A stretch of 41,675 nt of DNA. Origin: Gammaproteobacteria bacterium. GTDB taxonomy: Bacteria; Pseudomonadota; Gammaproteobacteria; Chromatiales; Chromatiaceae. A program made the translations under genes and the position numbers. The DNA lies in the NCBI GenBank assembly GCA_024275295.1, contig JAJRZI010000055.1, positions 1 through 41,675 on the forward strand, written 5' to 3'. The notes under the pieces were generated by a model. The model ran no database searches. It was not told the DNA's origin and worked only from the letters and a program-made list of their open reading frames with translations. This document shows positions 34,912-41,675 of this stretch, in pieces; position 1 is the first letter of the stretch, and each line of letters starts with the position of its first letter.

Positions 34912-35844
34912 ATGAAAATGCCAGTCACTGTACGTAATGGCTTTGCATTAACTGCCATGTTGCTGCCGTTAATGCTTTTAGTCAGCTGTAAACAGGCCGA
35001 TACCCATGAGCAGATGCAAACTGCCGATAAAACAGGCGGCGCAGATGTATCAGCGAAAAAACCTGCGGCAGATGCGCCAGAGAAGAAAAAAAGCCCTCTC
35101 TCCAGCGCAACGCCAGGATCTGCGCTGGCTATAAATGTGCCTGCTGAAACAGTAACAAAACAGGAACAGAAAATAGCAGATACAGTATTTGATACCGATG
35201 TACTTCCAGCAACAGCTGCAGGCGCCTCACCTGTGGCAGAGAAACCTGCGGAAAAAGCCACAATCAAGCCAGCAGAGGAAATAGCTGTAAAACAGGTGTT
35301 ACAAAAGCCAAAACTTGCAGTTCCAACATTTGGCCCAGATGATCCAAGAAGTGGCATCTATCTAAGTATTACTGGAAAAATAGCGGGAATGGGTGATCCA
35401 TCACGAACAGCATCAGATGCATACAAATATGGAAAAGGGATACATCCCAAGGCATTGGCTGGGGTGGGACTCCCAAAAGATAAGTTTGGTCTGATTGACT
35501 GGATGGCAATTGTAAATAAGGGGATTATAAAACCACGTGGTTCTCTAAAGCCAGGTACGCCTGATTTGCCACCTTTTGATATGAACGTACTAATCACATC
35601 AAAAGGTGATTTTGTAAATGATGTTATGTTTCCTCACAAGGCTCATACCTATTGTCTAAAGTGTGAAAACTGCCATACTGGCATATTCATCATGGCAAAG
35701 GGCAAAAACAGAATGACCATGCAAGGGATTGTCGAGGGGAAGTGGTGTGGGCGTTGCCATGGAAAAGTTGCCTTTCCCTTGACGGACTGTAACCGTTGCC
35801 ACCAGACACCAAAGAAAGCGGCAGACGTAGTGGCAGAAAAATAG
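34912..35844 (+). CDS. Triheme c-type cytochrome lipoprotein
   Basis: The product is 310 aa. The lipobox LLVSC places an acylated cysteine at about residue 26, followed by Lys rather than Asp, so outer-membrane sorting is expected. A long low-complexity Ala/Lys/Glu/Thr linker (about 30-140) is followed by a conserved segment (FGLIDWMAIVNKGIIKPRGSL) and a single C-terminal triheme module: CENCH, CGRCH, CNRCH, with PHKAH before it. The design resembles a tethered electron carrier: a membrane anchor, a flexible arm and a heme head. It is the second gene of the plus-strand cytochrome group. Confidence 0.9.
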   Translation: MKMPVTVRNGFALTAMLLPLMLLVSCKQADTHEQMQTADKTGGADVSAKKPAADAPEKKKSPLSSATPGSALAINVPAETVTKQEQKIADTVFDTDVLPATAAGASPVAEKPAEKATIKPAEEIAVKQVLQKPKLAVPTFGPDDPRSGIYLSITGKIAGMGDPSRTASDAYKYGKGIHPKALAGVGLPKDKFGLIDWMAIVNKGIIKPRGSLKPGTPDLPPFDMNVLITSKGDFVNDVMFPHKAHTYCLKCENCHTGIFIMAKGKNRMTMQGIVEGKWCGRCHGKVAFPLTDCNRCHQTPKKAADVVAEK

Positions 35845-35889
35845 TTGACTATAACGGGAAATCAAATTGCTGAATCCGAGGTGGGCTGT

Positions 35890-36522
35890 ATGAAATCTGT
35901 ATGTTCGCCACCGAAGGTGCTGGCGTGGTTATTATTGCTGTGTGGCCAAATATCGGGGGTCTGGGCTGAAGAAGAGACCTCACGAGAGTGTGAAGTGATT
36001 CTGGACTCACCTTGTAATATTTCGCAGGAAGAGATGCTAAAGGAGCTACTTCAGGATATGGAGTTCTTTGGCACCTTTGATAAAATCGGTGGGTCAGACG
36101 GTCAACCCATACCCGCCTTTGAGGTCTTGCCCAAAGATCAGCTTGGGATGATCAATTGGAATAAGGCCGTGACGGATGGCATCATTCGCCCAAGGGGGAC
36201 GCTGACCGATGAAGAGGAGGAAGCTCCTTATGAAGGTTTCCTGGATAATATTATCTTCTTTCAGGCCAAGGTATTTATGATGGCAGATGTTGCCTTCCCT
36301 CATGGGATTCACTCCTATTGGCTAAGCTGTGACAGCTGTCATCCCAAACCGTTTAAAAAGCAGGTTGGTGGAAATGTTTTTACTATGCAGGAGATCTTTG
36401 AAGGAAAGTGGTGTGGGAAGTGTCATGGTAAAGTGGCTTTCCCGGCTAGCGGGTATGCAAATTGCAGGCGTTGCCATGTTGTTACCAAGAGGGATATTTT
36501 GGGTACTGGGCATGATCAATAA
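35890..36522 (+). CDS. Secreted triheme c-type cytochrome (c7-like), third of three
   Basis: The product is 210 aa from the ATG at 35890, which follows a GAGGTG ribosome-binding site by six bases; the frame is open further upstream but without a signal peptide. The signal peptide ends SGVWA, before EEETS. The conserved segment LGMINWNKAVTDGIIRPRGTL precedes the triheme module CDSCH, CGKCH, CRRCH (with PHGIHSYW before it). Two cysteines near the N-terminus (RECEVILDSPCN) are extra and may form a disulfide. It closes the plus-strand group and converges on the bc-complex operon at a terminator. Confidence 0.9.
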   Translation: MKSVCSPPKVLAWLLLLCGQISGVWAEEETSRECEVILDSPCNISQEEMLKELLQDMEFFGTFDKIGGSDGQPIPAFEVLPKDQLGMINWNKAVTDGIIRPRGTLTDEEEEAPYEGFLDNIIFFQAKVFMMADVAFPHGIHSYWLSCDSCHPKPFKKQVGGNVFTMQEIFEGKWCGKCHGKVAFPASGYANCRRCHVVTKRDILGTGHDQ

Positions 36523-36600
36523 CCGTGGCATAAACTATATCTCAAAGTAGCAGTAAATTCTTGCCTTGATGGAACCCACAGACCTCAGGTGATAGTAAAA

Positions 36601-36635
36601 AAAGGGGGCGTCATCGTTTGGATGATGCCCCCTTT
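36601..36635. terminator. Strong bidirectional intrinsic terminator
   Basis: The stem AAAGGGGGCGTCATC pairs with GATGATGCCCCCTTT (one G-T pair) around a GTTTG loop. It is flanked by an A-run on the left and TTTT on the right, so it works as a rho-independent terminator in both directions. It separates the two convergent cytochrome transcription units. Confidence 0.9.
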
Positions 36636-36668
36636 TAGGTTGGTTGTTTAACCGTTACTTAATGCGCA

Positions 36669-37619
36669 TTATTGTTCATGCTCTCCAGCCTCTCCTTCTG
36701 CCGGGTTGGCTGTATCGGAATTCCATCCTGTGCCTGGAAGAAGGAATTTAGGCATATAGAACTCCTGGTATTTAGCCACCATGCCTGCAACCTCGGTACC
36801 AACCAGATCCTGCTTGCGACGTTTAGGATACCCCAGGCTATCAAAGGGTAGATAAGGGGTTTTGTCGTTATGGCAGTGATCGCACAGGAGTGGCTTTTCA
36901 TCCAGCCGCCTGTGAATGACCTTCTTCATCTTTGATTGCTGGGTTGACCCCAGGCGATGCTTCTCCTGGAGATACTTTTCAACAAAGGCACGCTCCTTCG
37001 CATCGTTCAGGAACATTAATTGACCGCTGCTGCTGATGCGGCCCGGAGCGATCTTTGCGCCATAGTTGCCGTACATTGACTTATCATGTGAGGTCAGACC
37101 GGGTGGATTGCTGATGGGGTTGCCCGACTTTTTATCATACCAGCGGAAGGCCCAGCTTTGACCTTTGGTTTTGGGTTGGATATGACAGGTTTCGCAAGCA
37201 AGGTAGAAGGCATGCATGTTGAGGAATGCGCGAATAGCCTTGGCCTTATCGTGTGGGATAGCGCCATGGCAGCGAATACAGAGACTGGTGTCATCTGATT
37301 CAACGGTCATGCCCACATGATGAAAGTGACCCTGTACATACTCCTCTTTTACCACCATGTAGCCCAGGTTGGTGGTTGCAGTACTTGTCTGTTCCTTCAA
37401 TGCAGAGGCAAACTGCTCTTCCTGCATATCAGCTTCGTCCAGCAATGCAGTGATCTCTGCATCTGCCTCAGCATCAGCTGATGCGACTACATCCACGTCA
37501 TGGTCTGCACCGCCATGCCCATAGATGATGGGGTATAGAAAAAATCCATACCATATAGTAAATACCATCAGGGCAATGGTGTAGACCTTGGTGGTGATTG
37601 TTTTGATGAGGTGTAGCAT
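36669..37619 (-). CDS. Membrane-anchored triheme c-type cytochrome
   Basis: The product is 316 aa. An N-terminal membrane anchor (about 10-33, TKVYTIALMVFTIWYGFFLYPII) is followed by an acidic stretch (DHDVDVVASADAEADAE) and a periplasmic domain with three CXXCH motifs: CIRCHGAIPHD, CETCHIQPK and CDHCHNDK. Spacing between hemes is wide and unlike the c7-type modules across the terminator, so it is a different family. Additional histidines (GHFHHVG) may serve as distal ligands. It is the third gene of the operon with the octaheme cytochrome and the cytochrome b. Confidence 0.87.
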   Translation of the reverse strand: MLHLIKTITTKVYTIALMVFTIWYGFFLYPIIYGHGGADHDVDVVASADAEADAEITALLDEADMQEEQFASALKEQTSTATTNLGYMVVKEEYVQGHFHHVGMTVESDDTSLCIRCHGAIPHDKAKAIRAFLNMHAFYLACETCHIQPKTKGQSWAFRWYDKKSGNPISNPPGLTSHDKSMYGNYGAKIAPGRISSSGQLMFLNDAKERAFVEKYLQEKHRLGSTQQSKMKKVIHRRLDEKPLLCDHCHNDKTPYLPFDSLGYPKRRKQDLVGTEVAGMVAKYQEFYMPKFLLPGTGWNSDTANPAEGEAGEHEQ

Positions 37620-37641
37620 TCGTCTTCTCTCCCGGCCTTAA

Positions 37642-38442
37642 TTAATGATGGCCCTGGGGCCTGATTTCGTGTTCGAGGCCGCCTTCTGTCATGGCTTCTA
37701 CATATTCAGCGTAATGCTCGTGAATCATGTCTGCTTCAGACAGGTATCCGGTGATAAATACGGTGCCCAGAGGGAATTTCTCGGGCGCGTAGTGCACGTT
37801 GTACCAGTGGACGAAGAACAGGAATAGACCTGCCAGCAGTGCCTCATCAGTGTGCATGATGTAGAAGGCATTCAATAAAAAGCCTGGCAAGATATGGGAA
37901 AATTCATCACGGAACCAGAGTGCCACGCCTGCTGGACCAAGAATCGGGATGCCCCAGTAGGGAGCAAAGTAGTCAAATTTCTCCTTCCAGGAGATGCGAT
38001 CATACTGAGGTGGCCTTGGTGAGAGGTAGAGCAGCCACTTGAACATCTGCACGATGTCGCGGCCATCTTTCCCGTTTGGCATCATTTCCATAGCCAGGAA
38101 TGCCTTGAAAAAGGTGCCGGGGGTCAGGCGCTTCTGTTCAATCAATGGCTTGATCCGGTTCCTGTAAAACAGAACTATCCAATAGCCAGTATGAAAGAAA
38201 AAGAGTGCTAATAGCACTGAGCCAGCGCCTCGATGGATCCATGGTGCTACTTCGATGCCACCCATGAAGGTATAAAGTGGCTCGGCCCATGCTTTATCGT
38301 AATAGCGCAGGGGAAACCCGGTAAGCGCAAGGGTGATTACGCATGAAAACAGGATGATGTGTTGTACCCGCTGCATCAGGGAAAACCTGAAGAAGAAGCG
38401 TTTACCGTTACGATAATTAATTCTTGGATATTTATCTTGCAT
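37642..38442 (-). CDS. Di-heme cytochrome b membrane subunit (FdnI/hydrogenase-type)
   Basis: The product is 266 aa with about four membrane segments: about 25-45 (HIILFSCVITLALTGFPL), 70-92 (GAGSVLLALFFFHTGYWIVL), 155-180 and 195-220 (ALLAGLFLFFVHWYNVH). Histidines suited to bind two b hemes occur in QRVQHI, WIHRGAG, FFHTGYW, MHTDEAL and VHWYNVHYAPEKFP. The pattern resembles the cytochrome b subunits of formate dehydrogenase-N and [NiFe] hydrogenases, which exchange electrons with the quinone pool. It is three bases downstream of the octaheme gene (38445) and 22 bases upstream of the triheme gene, indicating one membrane complex. Confidence 0.88.
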   Translation of the reverse strand: MQDKYPRINYRNGKRFFFRFSLMQRVQHIILFSCVITLALTGFPLRYYDKAWAEPLYTFMGGIEVAPWIHRGAGSVLLALFFFHTGYWIVLFYRNRIKPLIEQKRLTPGTFFKAFLAMEMMPNGKDGRDIVQMFKWLLYLSPRPPQYDRISWKEKFDYFAPYWGIPILGPAGVALWFRDEFSHILPGFLLNAFYIMHTDEALLAGLFLFFVHWYNVHYAPEKFPLGTVFITGYLSEADMIHEHYAEYVEAMTEGGLEHEIRPQGHH

Positions 38443-38444
38443 GA

Positions 38445-39602
38445 TTATGCACCTTTCTCAGTGCTGGAGCGGTGTAGCACTGATTCAGCATCAGCTGGTG
38501 TTTCTTTAATGAAGGAGAAGTTAGGGAACAGTCGTCTAAGTAGTTCAAGAAAAATAACAACTACGAAGAAGTAGAGCACTGCCGCCATCAGCCCCTTAAA
38601 AAACTTGAGCATGTAGTACTGCATGGGATACTTCTCTGCATTGTCATAGTCGGTATGAACCATGTATCCAGCAAGTGCCTCACCTGCTTTATAGTGGCAC
38701 TCTTCATTTCGACAGGTGGCTGCAACATTGTCCTTGTATGTGGAGGCCGTTGGCTCCTTGTGGCTCTCAATAGAGTGGACGCTCTCACCGTAGACCACAT
38801 GACAATCCAGGCAGTCAGCTGTTTCATCGGAACCGAAGGTCACCGCCTTACCATGGAATGTCTCTTTGTAAGATTCGATGACGTTGTCCAGATTATGTCG
38901 TTTCTGAAATGCAGGGTCGCCATGACATTTGGCGCAAACCTCGACAATTTCGCGTGATTCGCGGGTTTTCTGCAGCCTGGATGTCACGTGACTGTAAAAA
39001 TCTTCCGCAAAATCGCCGGTCTGGTGGCAGGTCTTACAGCGGCTCAGGCCGCGACGGGATATGCCTGATGATTCGCCCTTGAAGAAGGAGAGTGGGCGGT
39101 AGAGTGGTTGTTCGTGGCAATTCTTACAGCTGGGGTAATCCTCTGGGTAATCTTTAAGGTTGCCGTCTTTGTCATACTTGCTGTGTACGCTGCTGTCCAG
39201 CACCTTTTTTACTGGCGCATGAGAGAATTTCTGTTTGCTTGAAGGCTCTGTCAGGTGGCACTTAACCGTACAGGTCACCTTCTTGGCAGGATCATGCGGG
39301 ATTTTTTTAATATCCCGGTGGCAGTCCATGCACATGATGCGCTTGTGCGGCCCCTTCATAAACAGATTTTCGTTGATGTAGAAGAGCCTGAAGCGACCGT
39401 TCTCATCAATCCTGCTTAGGCCGCGAAACTTGTGACACAGAACGCAGTTCAGCTCATCTTCCGCTTGGACTGGTGATGTCCAGATCAGACTCCCCAGCAT
39501 GAAGATGACTAAAAGCACGGCCAGTGATGCCGCAACAGCCTCAGCTCGCCGCGAAATGGCGCAATGAAGCATCTTGTTTGGTAATACACCCATTATTCTC
39601 AC
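38445..39602 (-). CDS. Octaheme c-type cytochrome with C-terminal membrane anchor
   Basis: The product is 385 aa. The signal peptide or anchor (about 23-45) ends near SPVQAED. Six CXXCH motifs are visible (CVLCH, CMDCH, CKNCH, CKTCH, CAKCH, CLDCH) plus one CX3CH (CTVKCH) and one CX4CH (CRNEECH), for eight possible c hemes. A C-terminal membrane segment (about 340-362, MAAVLYFFVVVIFLELL) anchors it beside the cytochrome b subunit encoded next. Together these resemble bc-type quinone:cytochrome oxidoreductases (the Cbc complexes of Geobacter are an analogue in layout), but the direction of electron flow cannot be read from sequence. Confidence 0.88.
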   Translation of the reverse strand: MRIMGVLPNKMLHCAISRRAEAVAASLAVLLVIFMLGSLIWTSPVQAEDELNCVLCHKFRGLSRIDENGRFRLFYINENLFMKGPHKRIMCMDCHRDIKKIPHDPAKKVTCTVKCHLTEPSSKQKFSHAPVKKVLDSSVHSKYDKDGNLKDYPEDYPSCKNCHEQPLYRPLSFFKGESSGISRRGLSRCKTCHQTGDFAEDFYSHVTSRLQKTRESREIVEVCAKCHGDPAFQKRHNLDNVIESYKETFHGKAVTFGSDETADCLDCHVVYGESVHSIESHKEPTASTYKDNVAATCRNEECHYKAGEALAGYMVHTDYDNAEKYPMQYYMLKFFKGLMAAVLYFFVVVIFLELLRRLFPNFSFIKETPADAESVLHRSSTEKGA

Positions 39603-39902
39603 CTTTACAGGCCCGTCGGATTTAGTTTGCCAGGGTTGAAAAAAGCGCGGGATTCCCTCAGGTCAGTTGAATTCAAGATAATCCTGTTGAAGGATTTATC
39701 TTGAATATCAGGCGGTTAGAGGGTGGTTAATGTATCACTAATCTGTGAGATAGGTGATGGACTACCCGGGTCATATTTTTCATTTTTGCAGCCCGCTGGC
39801 TTTATCAAGCAGGTTGATCTTGCCCAAATTAATGGGCGGCGATCATAACATAAAATCCGTAAGGGTTATAAAAAAATATCACTTATGGAGTAGTCATGAG
39901 TA
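39603..39902. other. 300-base region upstream of the bc-complex operon
   Basis: This is the leader and promoter region of the minus-strand octaheme/cytochrome b/triheme operon, followed by the end of a signal-peptidase-like gene. It contains an inverted repeat (39671-39706) but no FNR box by eye. A plus-strand ORF at 39754-40038 runs across the downstream gene and has no recognisable features, so I do not call it. Confidence 0.5.
39671..39706. repeat. Inverted repeat in the bc-complex leader
   Basis: ATTCAAGATAATCC (39671-39684) and GGATTTATCTTGAAT (39692-39706) pair with a single-base bulge around a 7-base loop. It lies 69-104 bases before the octaheme start on the minus strand. There is no T-tract in either direction, so an operator or mRNA leader hairpin is more likely than a terminator. 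Confidence 0.55.
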
Positions 39903-40811
39903 CTATTTAAGGCTCATGGCTGTCCGTTCCCATTTGAAGTGGTCCTCATCAAGGTTCCATGACCAGAATACCTTGGTCACTTTGCCACCAATTTTTTCTT
40001 TTGGAATAAAGCCCAGTATGCGGCTGTCGAATCCATAGGTGCGGTTATCGGCAAGAACGAAATAGGCGTCTGTTGGCACCTGCGTTGCTTCAAAATGGCT
40101 GGTTTCGTCGTAAAGCGCACCGGTTCTTGTGGGTTCTACAAAATTTGCGTATGGCTCGTCCAACAGTTTGCCATTGACGTAAACACCAGTGGCATTAACC
40201 TCTACGGAATCACCCTGAACGCCAATGATGCGCCCCAGGAGCTGGCCTCCGCCTTTCAGGTTGGTGAGCTGACGCTGGTCATCGTCACCAAATTCAATCA
40301 GGGCTATATCCTGCTTTTTTGGGAAAACCATCTTGTTAACCAAAATGACATCGTGAGACAGAATGGTAGGATCCATGCCTGGAGAGGTGATGAGGTAGGC
40401 CCTGACAATATGACTGCCTGCTATCTTGTCCATCAAGGGGTTGATGGTGACGATGAGTGTCAGGAATACGGCCGCATAGATCCAGCCCCGGTTGAACCAT
40501 TGACGCCTGTAATCAGCAGGCTGGTTCTTGGCTACGCGGTAGGCATCGAGCGCAATGAGTGCAATGCCAACAAAAGGCGTCGCCAGAAAAATGATGCTGA
40601 CACGGCTGTCAACAAACATAAAGGCCGCTGCCGCTGCCCAGGAGGTGGTGACCAGCATGATATAGAAAAATATACCACGCCCTAAATAACCGGCATAGTG
40701 ATGTCCCAATCCAGGGCATAATGATAGCAGCAGAGCCAAAACAGGTTTCCTTGGCTTTATCTCATCCTCTGTATTTGCAGCCTGAACCGGGCTCAAAATA
40801 TGTTCACTCAC
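39903..40811 (-). CDS. Signal-peptidase-I-like (S26) polytopic protein, catalytic residues missing
   Basis: The product is 302 aa, using the GTG at 40811 with AAGGGG upstream; an ATG at 40892 overlaps the neighbouring gene. The N-terminal half has about four membrane segments and begins with a PGLGHHYAGYLGRG motif like TM2/small-membrane families. The C-terminal half has the S26 fold, with a substrate-site box SPGMDPTILSHDVILVNK, the strand GRIIGVQGDSVEV, and the terminal box LADNRTYGFDSRILGFIP. The normal SGSM nucleophile is replaced by SPGM (Gly at about residue 145), and the Lys normally before Arg in the KRxxG box is Gly (about 193). Peptidase activity by the usual Ser-Lys dyad therefore looks impossible. 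Confidence 0.8.
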   Translation of the reverse strand: MSEHILSPVQAANTEDEIKPRKPVLALLLSLCPGLGHHYAGYLGRGIFFYIMLVTTSWAAAAAFMFVDSRVSIIFLATPFVGIALIALDAYRVAKNQPADYRRQWFNRGWIYAAVFLTLIVTINPLMDKIAGSHIVRAYLITSPGMDPTILSHDVILVNKMVFPKKQDIALIEFGDDDQRQLTNLKGGGQLLGRIIGVQGDSVEVNATGVYVNGKLLDEPYANFVEPTRTGALYDETSHFEATQVPTDAYFVLADNRTYGFDSRILGFIPKEKIGGKVTKVFWSWNLDEDHFKWERTAMSLK

Positions 40812-40855
40812 GATTTTCCCCTTAACGATGTAAAGAATTGTCTCTCTAGCCAGCC

Positions 40856-41675
40856 CTATTCCATGCCAAGGCTCATAGCAGTGCGTTCCCATTTAAAGCC
40901 GCCTTCATCAAGGTTCCACGACCAGAAGACCTTGGTTGCAACTCCGCCAATCTCACTCTTTTTGATGAACCCCAGAATGCGGCTGTCGAGGCCAAAGTTT
41001 CTGGCATCGGAGAGTACAAAAAAGGCATCAGTCGGTACTGTTTTCGGGCCGTAATGATAATCTGTGGCATTGAACATATCGTAGCTGGAGCCGCTGCCAA
41101 AGCGGGCATACGGCTCAGAAAGCAGCTTGCCGTTGATGCGTACCTGCTGCCCCGTGATTTCAACGGTATCACCGGATTTGGCGATAATTCTACGAATCAG
41201 CTGTCCGTCACTAATAACCTTAGTGGCGCGATTCAGTGTCTTGCCTTTGGTAAAGTCGATGAGTGCGATATCCCCTTTTTCAGGGGTGCTGAGTTTATTG
41301 ATCAGCAGCAGATCGTGTTCAAGGACGGCAGGTGCCATGCTGGCGGAGGTGACAAAAAAGGCCCGGACAATCTGGCCACCGATTAAAAAATCCATTAATG
41401 GATTGACGGTGAGCAACAGGGTCAAAAAGACGGTGATATAGACCCATGGCATGTTAAACCACTGCCGCACATAGCCTGCGGACTGTTTCGCGGCGCAATG
41501 ATAGGCATCGGCAGCGATGATGGCAACCCCGATAAAGGTGATGGATAACAGCAGCAACCCCAGAAGCGACGAGGAGTACATGAAGCCGATTGCGGCTAGC
41601 CAGGATATGATGATGAGGCAGGCATAGGCAGTGATGCCCCTGGATAGATATCCAGCATATTGCTGACCCAATCCA
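40856..41675 (-). CDS. Signal-peptidase-I-like (S26) polytopic protein, partial at the window edge
   Basis: At least 271 aa; the frame continues past the right edge of the window, so the N-terminus is missing. It is a close paralogue of the next gene: the same GLGQQYAGYLSRG start of the membrane half, about four membrane segments, then the S26 domain with TSASMAPAVLEHD, RRIIAKSGDTVEI and LSDARNFGLDSRILGF. The nucleophilic Ser is kept here (SASM), but the position of the general-base Lys is Arg (LIRRII). The Asn-Arg of the usual GDNRxxSxDSR box also differs (SDARNFGLDSR). Either catalysis is altered or the protein has another role. The two genes are 44 bases apart and tandem. Confidence 0.8.
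   Translation of the reverse strand, partial: GLGQQYAGYLSRGITAYACLIIISWLAAIGFMYSSSLLGLLLLSITFIGVAIIAADAYHCAAKQSAGYVRQWFNMPWVYITVFLTLLLTVNPLMDFLIGGQIVRAFFVTSASMAPAVLEHDLLLINKLSTPEKGDIALIDFTKGKTLNRATKVISDGQLIRRIIAKSGDTVEITGQQVRINGKLLSEPYARFGSGSSYDMFNATDYHYGPKTVPTDAFFVLSDARNFGLDSRILGFIKKSEIGGVATKVFWSWNLDEGGFKWERTAMSLGME

Noticed and set aside
36329-36550. Alternative-frame ORFs over the heme modules of the 35890 gene
   Set aside because: They overlap a clear signal-peptide-bearing cytochrome with three heme motifs and show no features of their own.

Overview
The window reads as chromosomal DNA of a gammaproteobacterium of moderate G+C with a respiratory lifestyle. The evidence is gene order: gmk-rpoZ-spoT-ridA, yebC-ruvCAB-ybgC-tolQRAB-pal-cpoB, and an rph-rdgB pair are all arranged as in Gammaproteobacteria. 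I cannot name the genus. The large number of c-type cytochromes, a molybdopterin formate dehydrogenase and the chemotaxis proteins suggest a metabolically flexible, possibly sulfur- or metal-cycling, motile bacterium. No IS element, tRNA, rRNA or CRISPR array was seen.

Region by region. 1-4.1 kb (minus strand): a hairpin-ended dispersed repeat at the edge, a chemoreceptor, a secreted protein with two PilJ-type domains, and an unrecognised 170-aa protein. 4.2-8.1 kb (minus): a three-gene operon with overlapping stop/start codons. It encodes a Cys-type formate dehydrogenase catalytic subunit and two sulfhydrogenase-like electron-transfer subunits, probably a formate:NAD(P)+ oxidoreductase. 8.2-12.0 kb (minus): a Ser/Thr kinase and PP2C phosphatase pair, rph, rdgB, and a frameshifted NrfJ-like tandem-domain periplasmic protein. 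12.1-16.7 kb (plus): yicC, gmk, rpoZ, a spoT reading frame broken by two in-frame stop codons, and ridA. 16.7-19.8 kb (minus): CheV, a small radical SAM protein and an HDOD protein. 20.2-21 kb (plus): a solitary tetraheme cytochrome. 21.2-29.6 kb (plus): yebC, ruvCAB and the complete Tol-Pal cluster. 29.7-33 kb: hslR, grxC and pepN.

33-39.6 kb is the most unusual part: six c-type cytochrome genes with 26 heme-binding motifs plus one cytochrome b. A hexaheme gene (minus) diverges from three triheme genes (plus) across a promoter region that contains a perfect FNR/ANR box and a separate palindrome. The three plus-strand genes converge, at a strong bidirectional terminator, on a minus-strand operon for an octaheme c / cytochrome b / triheme c membrane complex. 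The simplest reading is an anaerobically controlled route from the quinone pool to periplasmic triheme electron carriers. No outer-membrane porin-cytochrome conduit or terminal reductase is in view, so the final electron acceptor is unknown.

39.9 kb to the right edge (minus): two tandem, paralogous, polytopic signal-peptidase-I-like proteins. Both lack the general-base lysine and one also lacks the nucleophilic serine, so they may not be ordinary leader peptidases.
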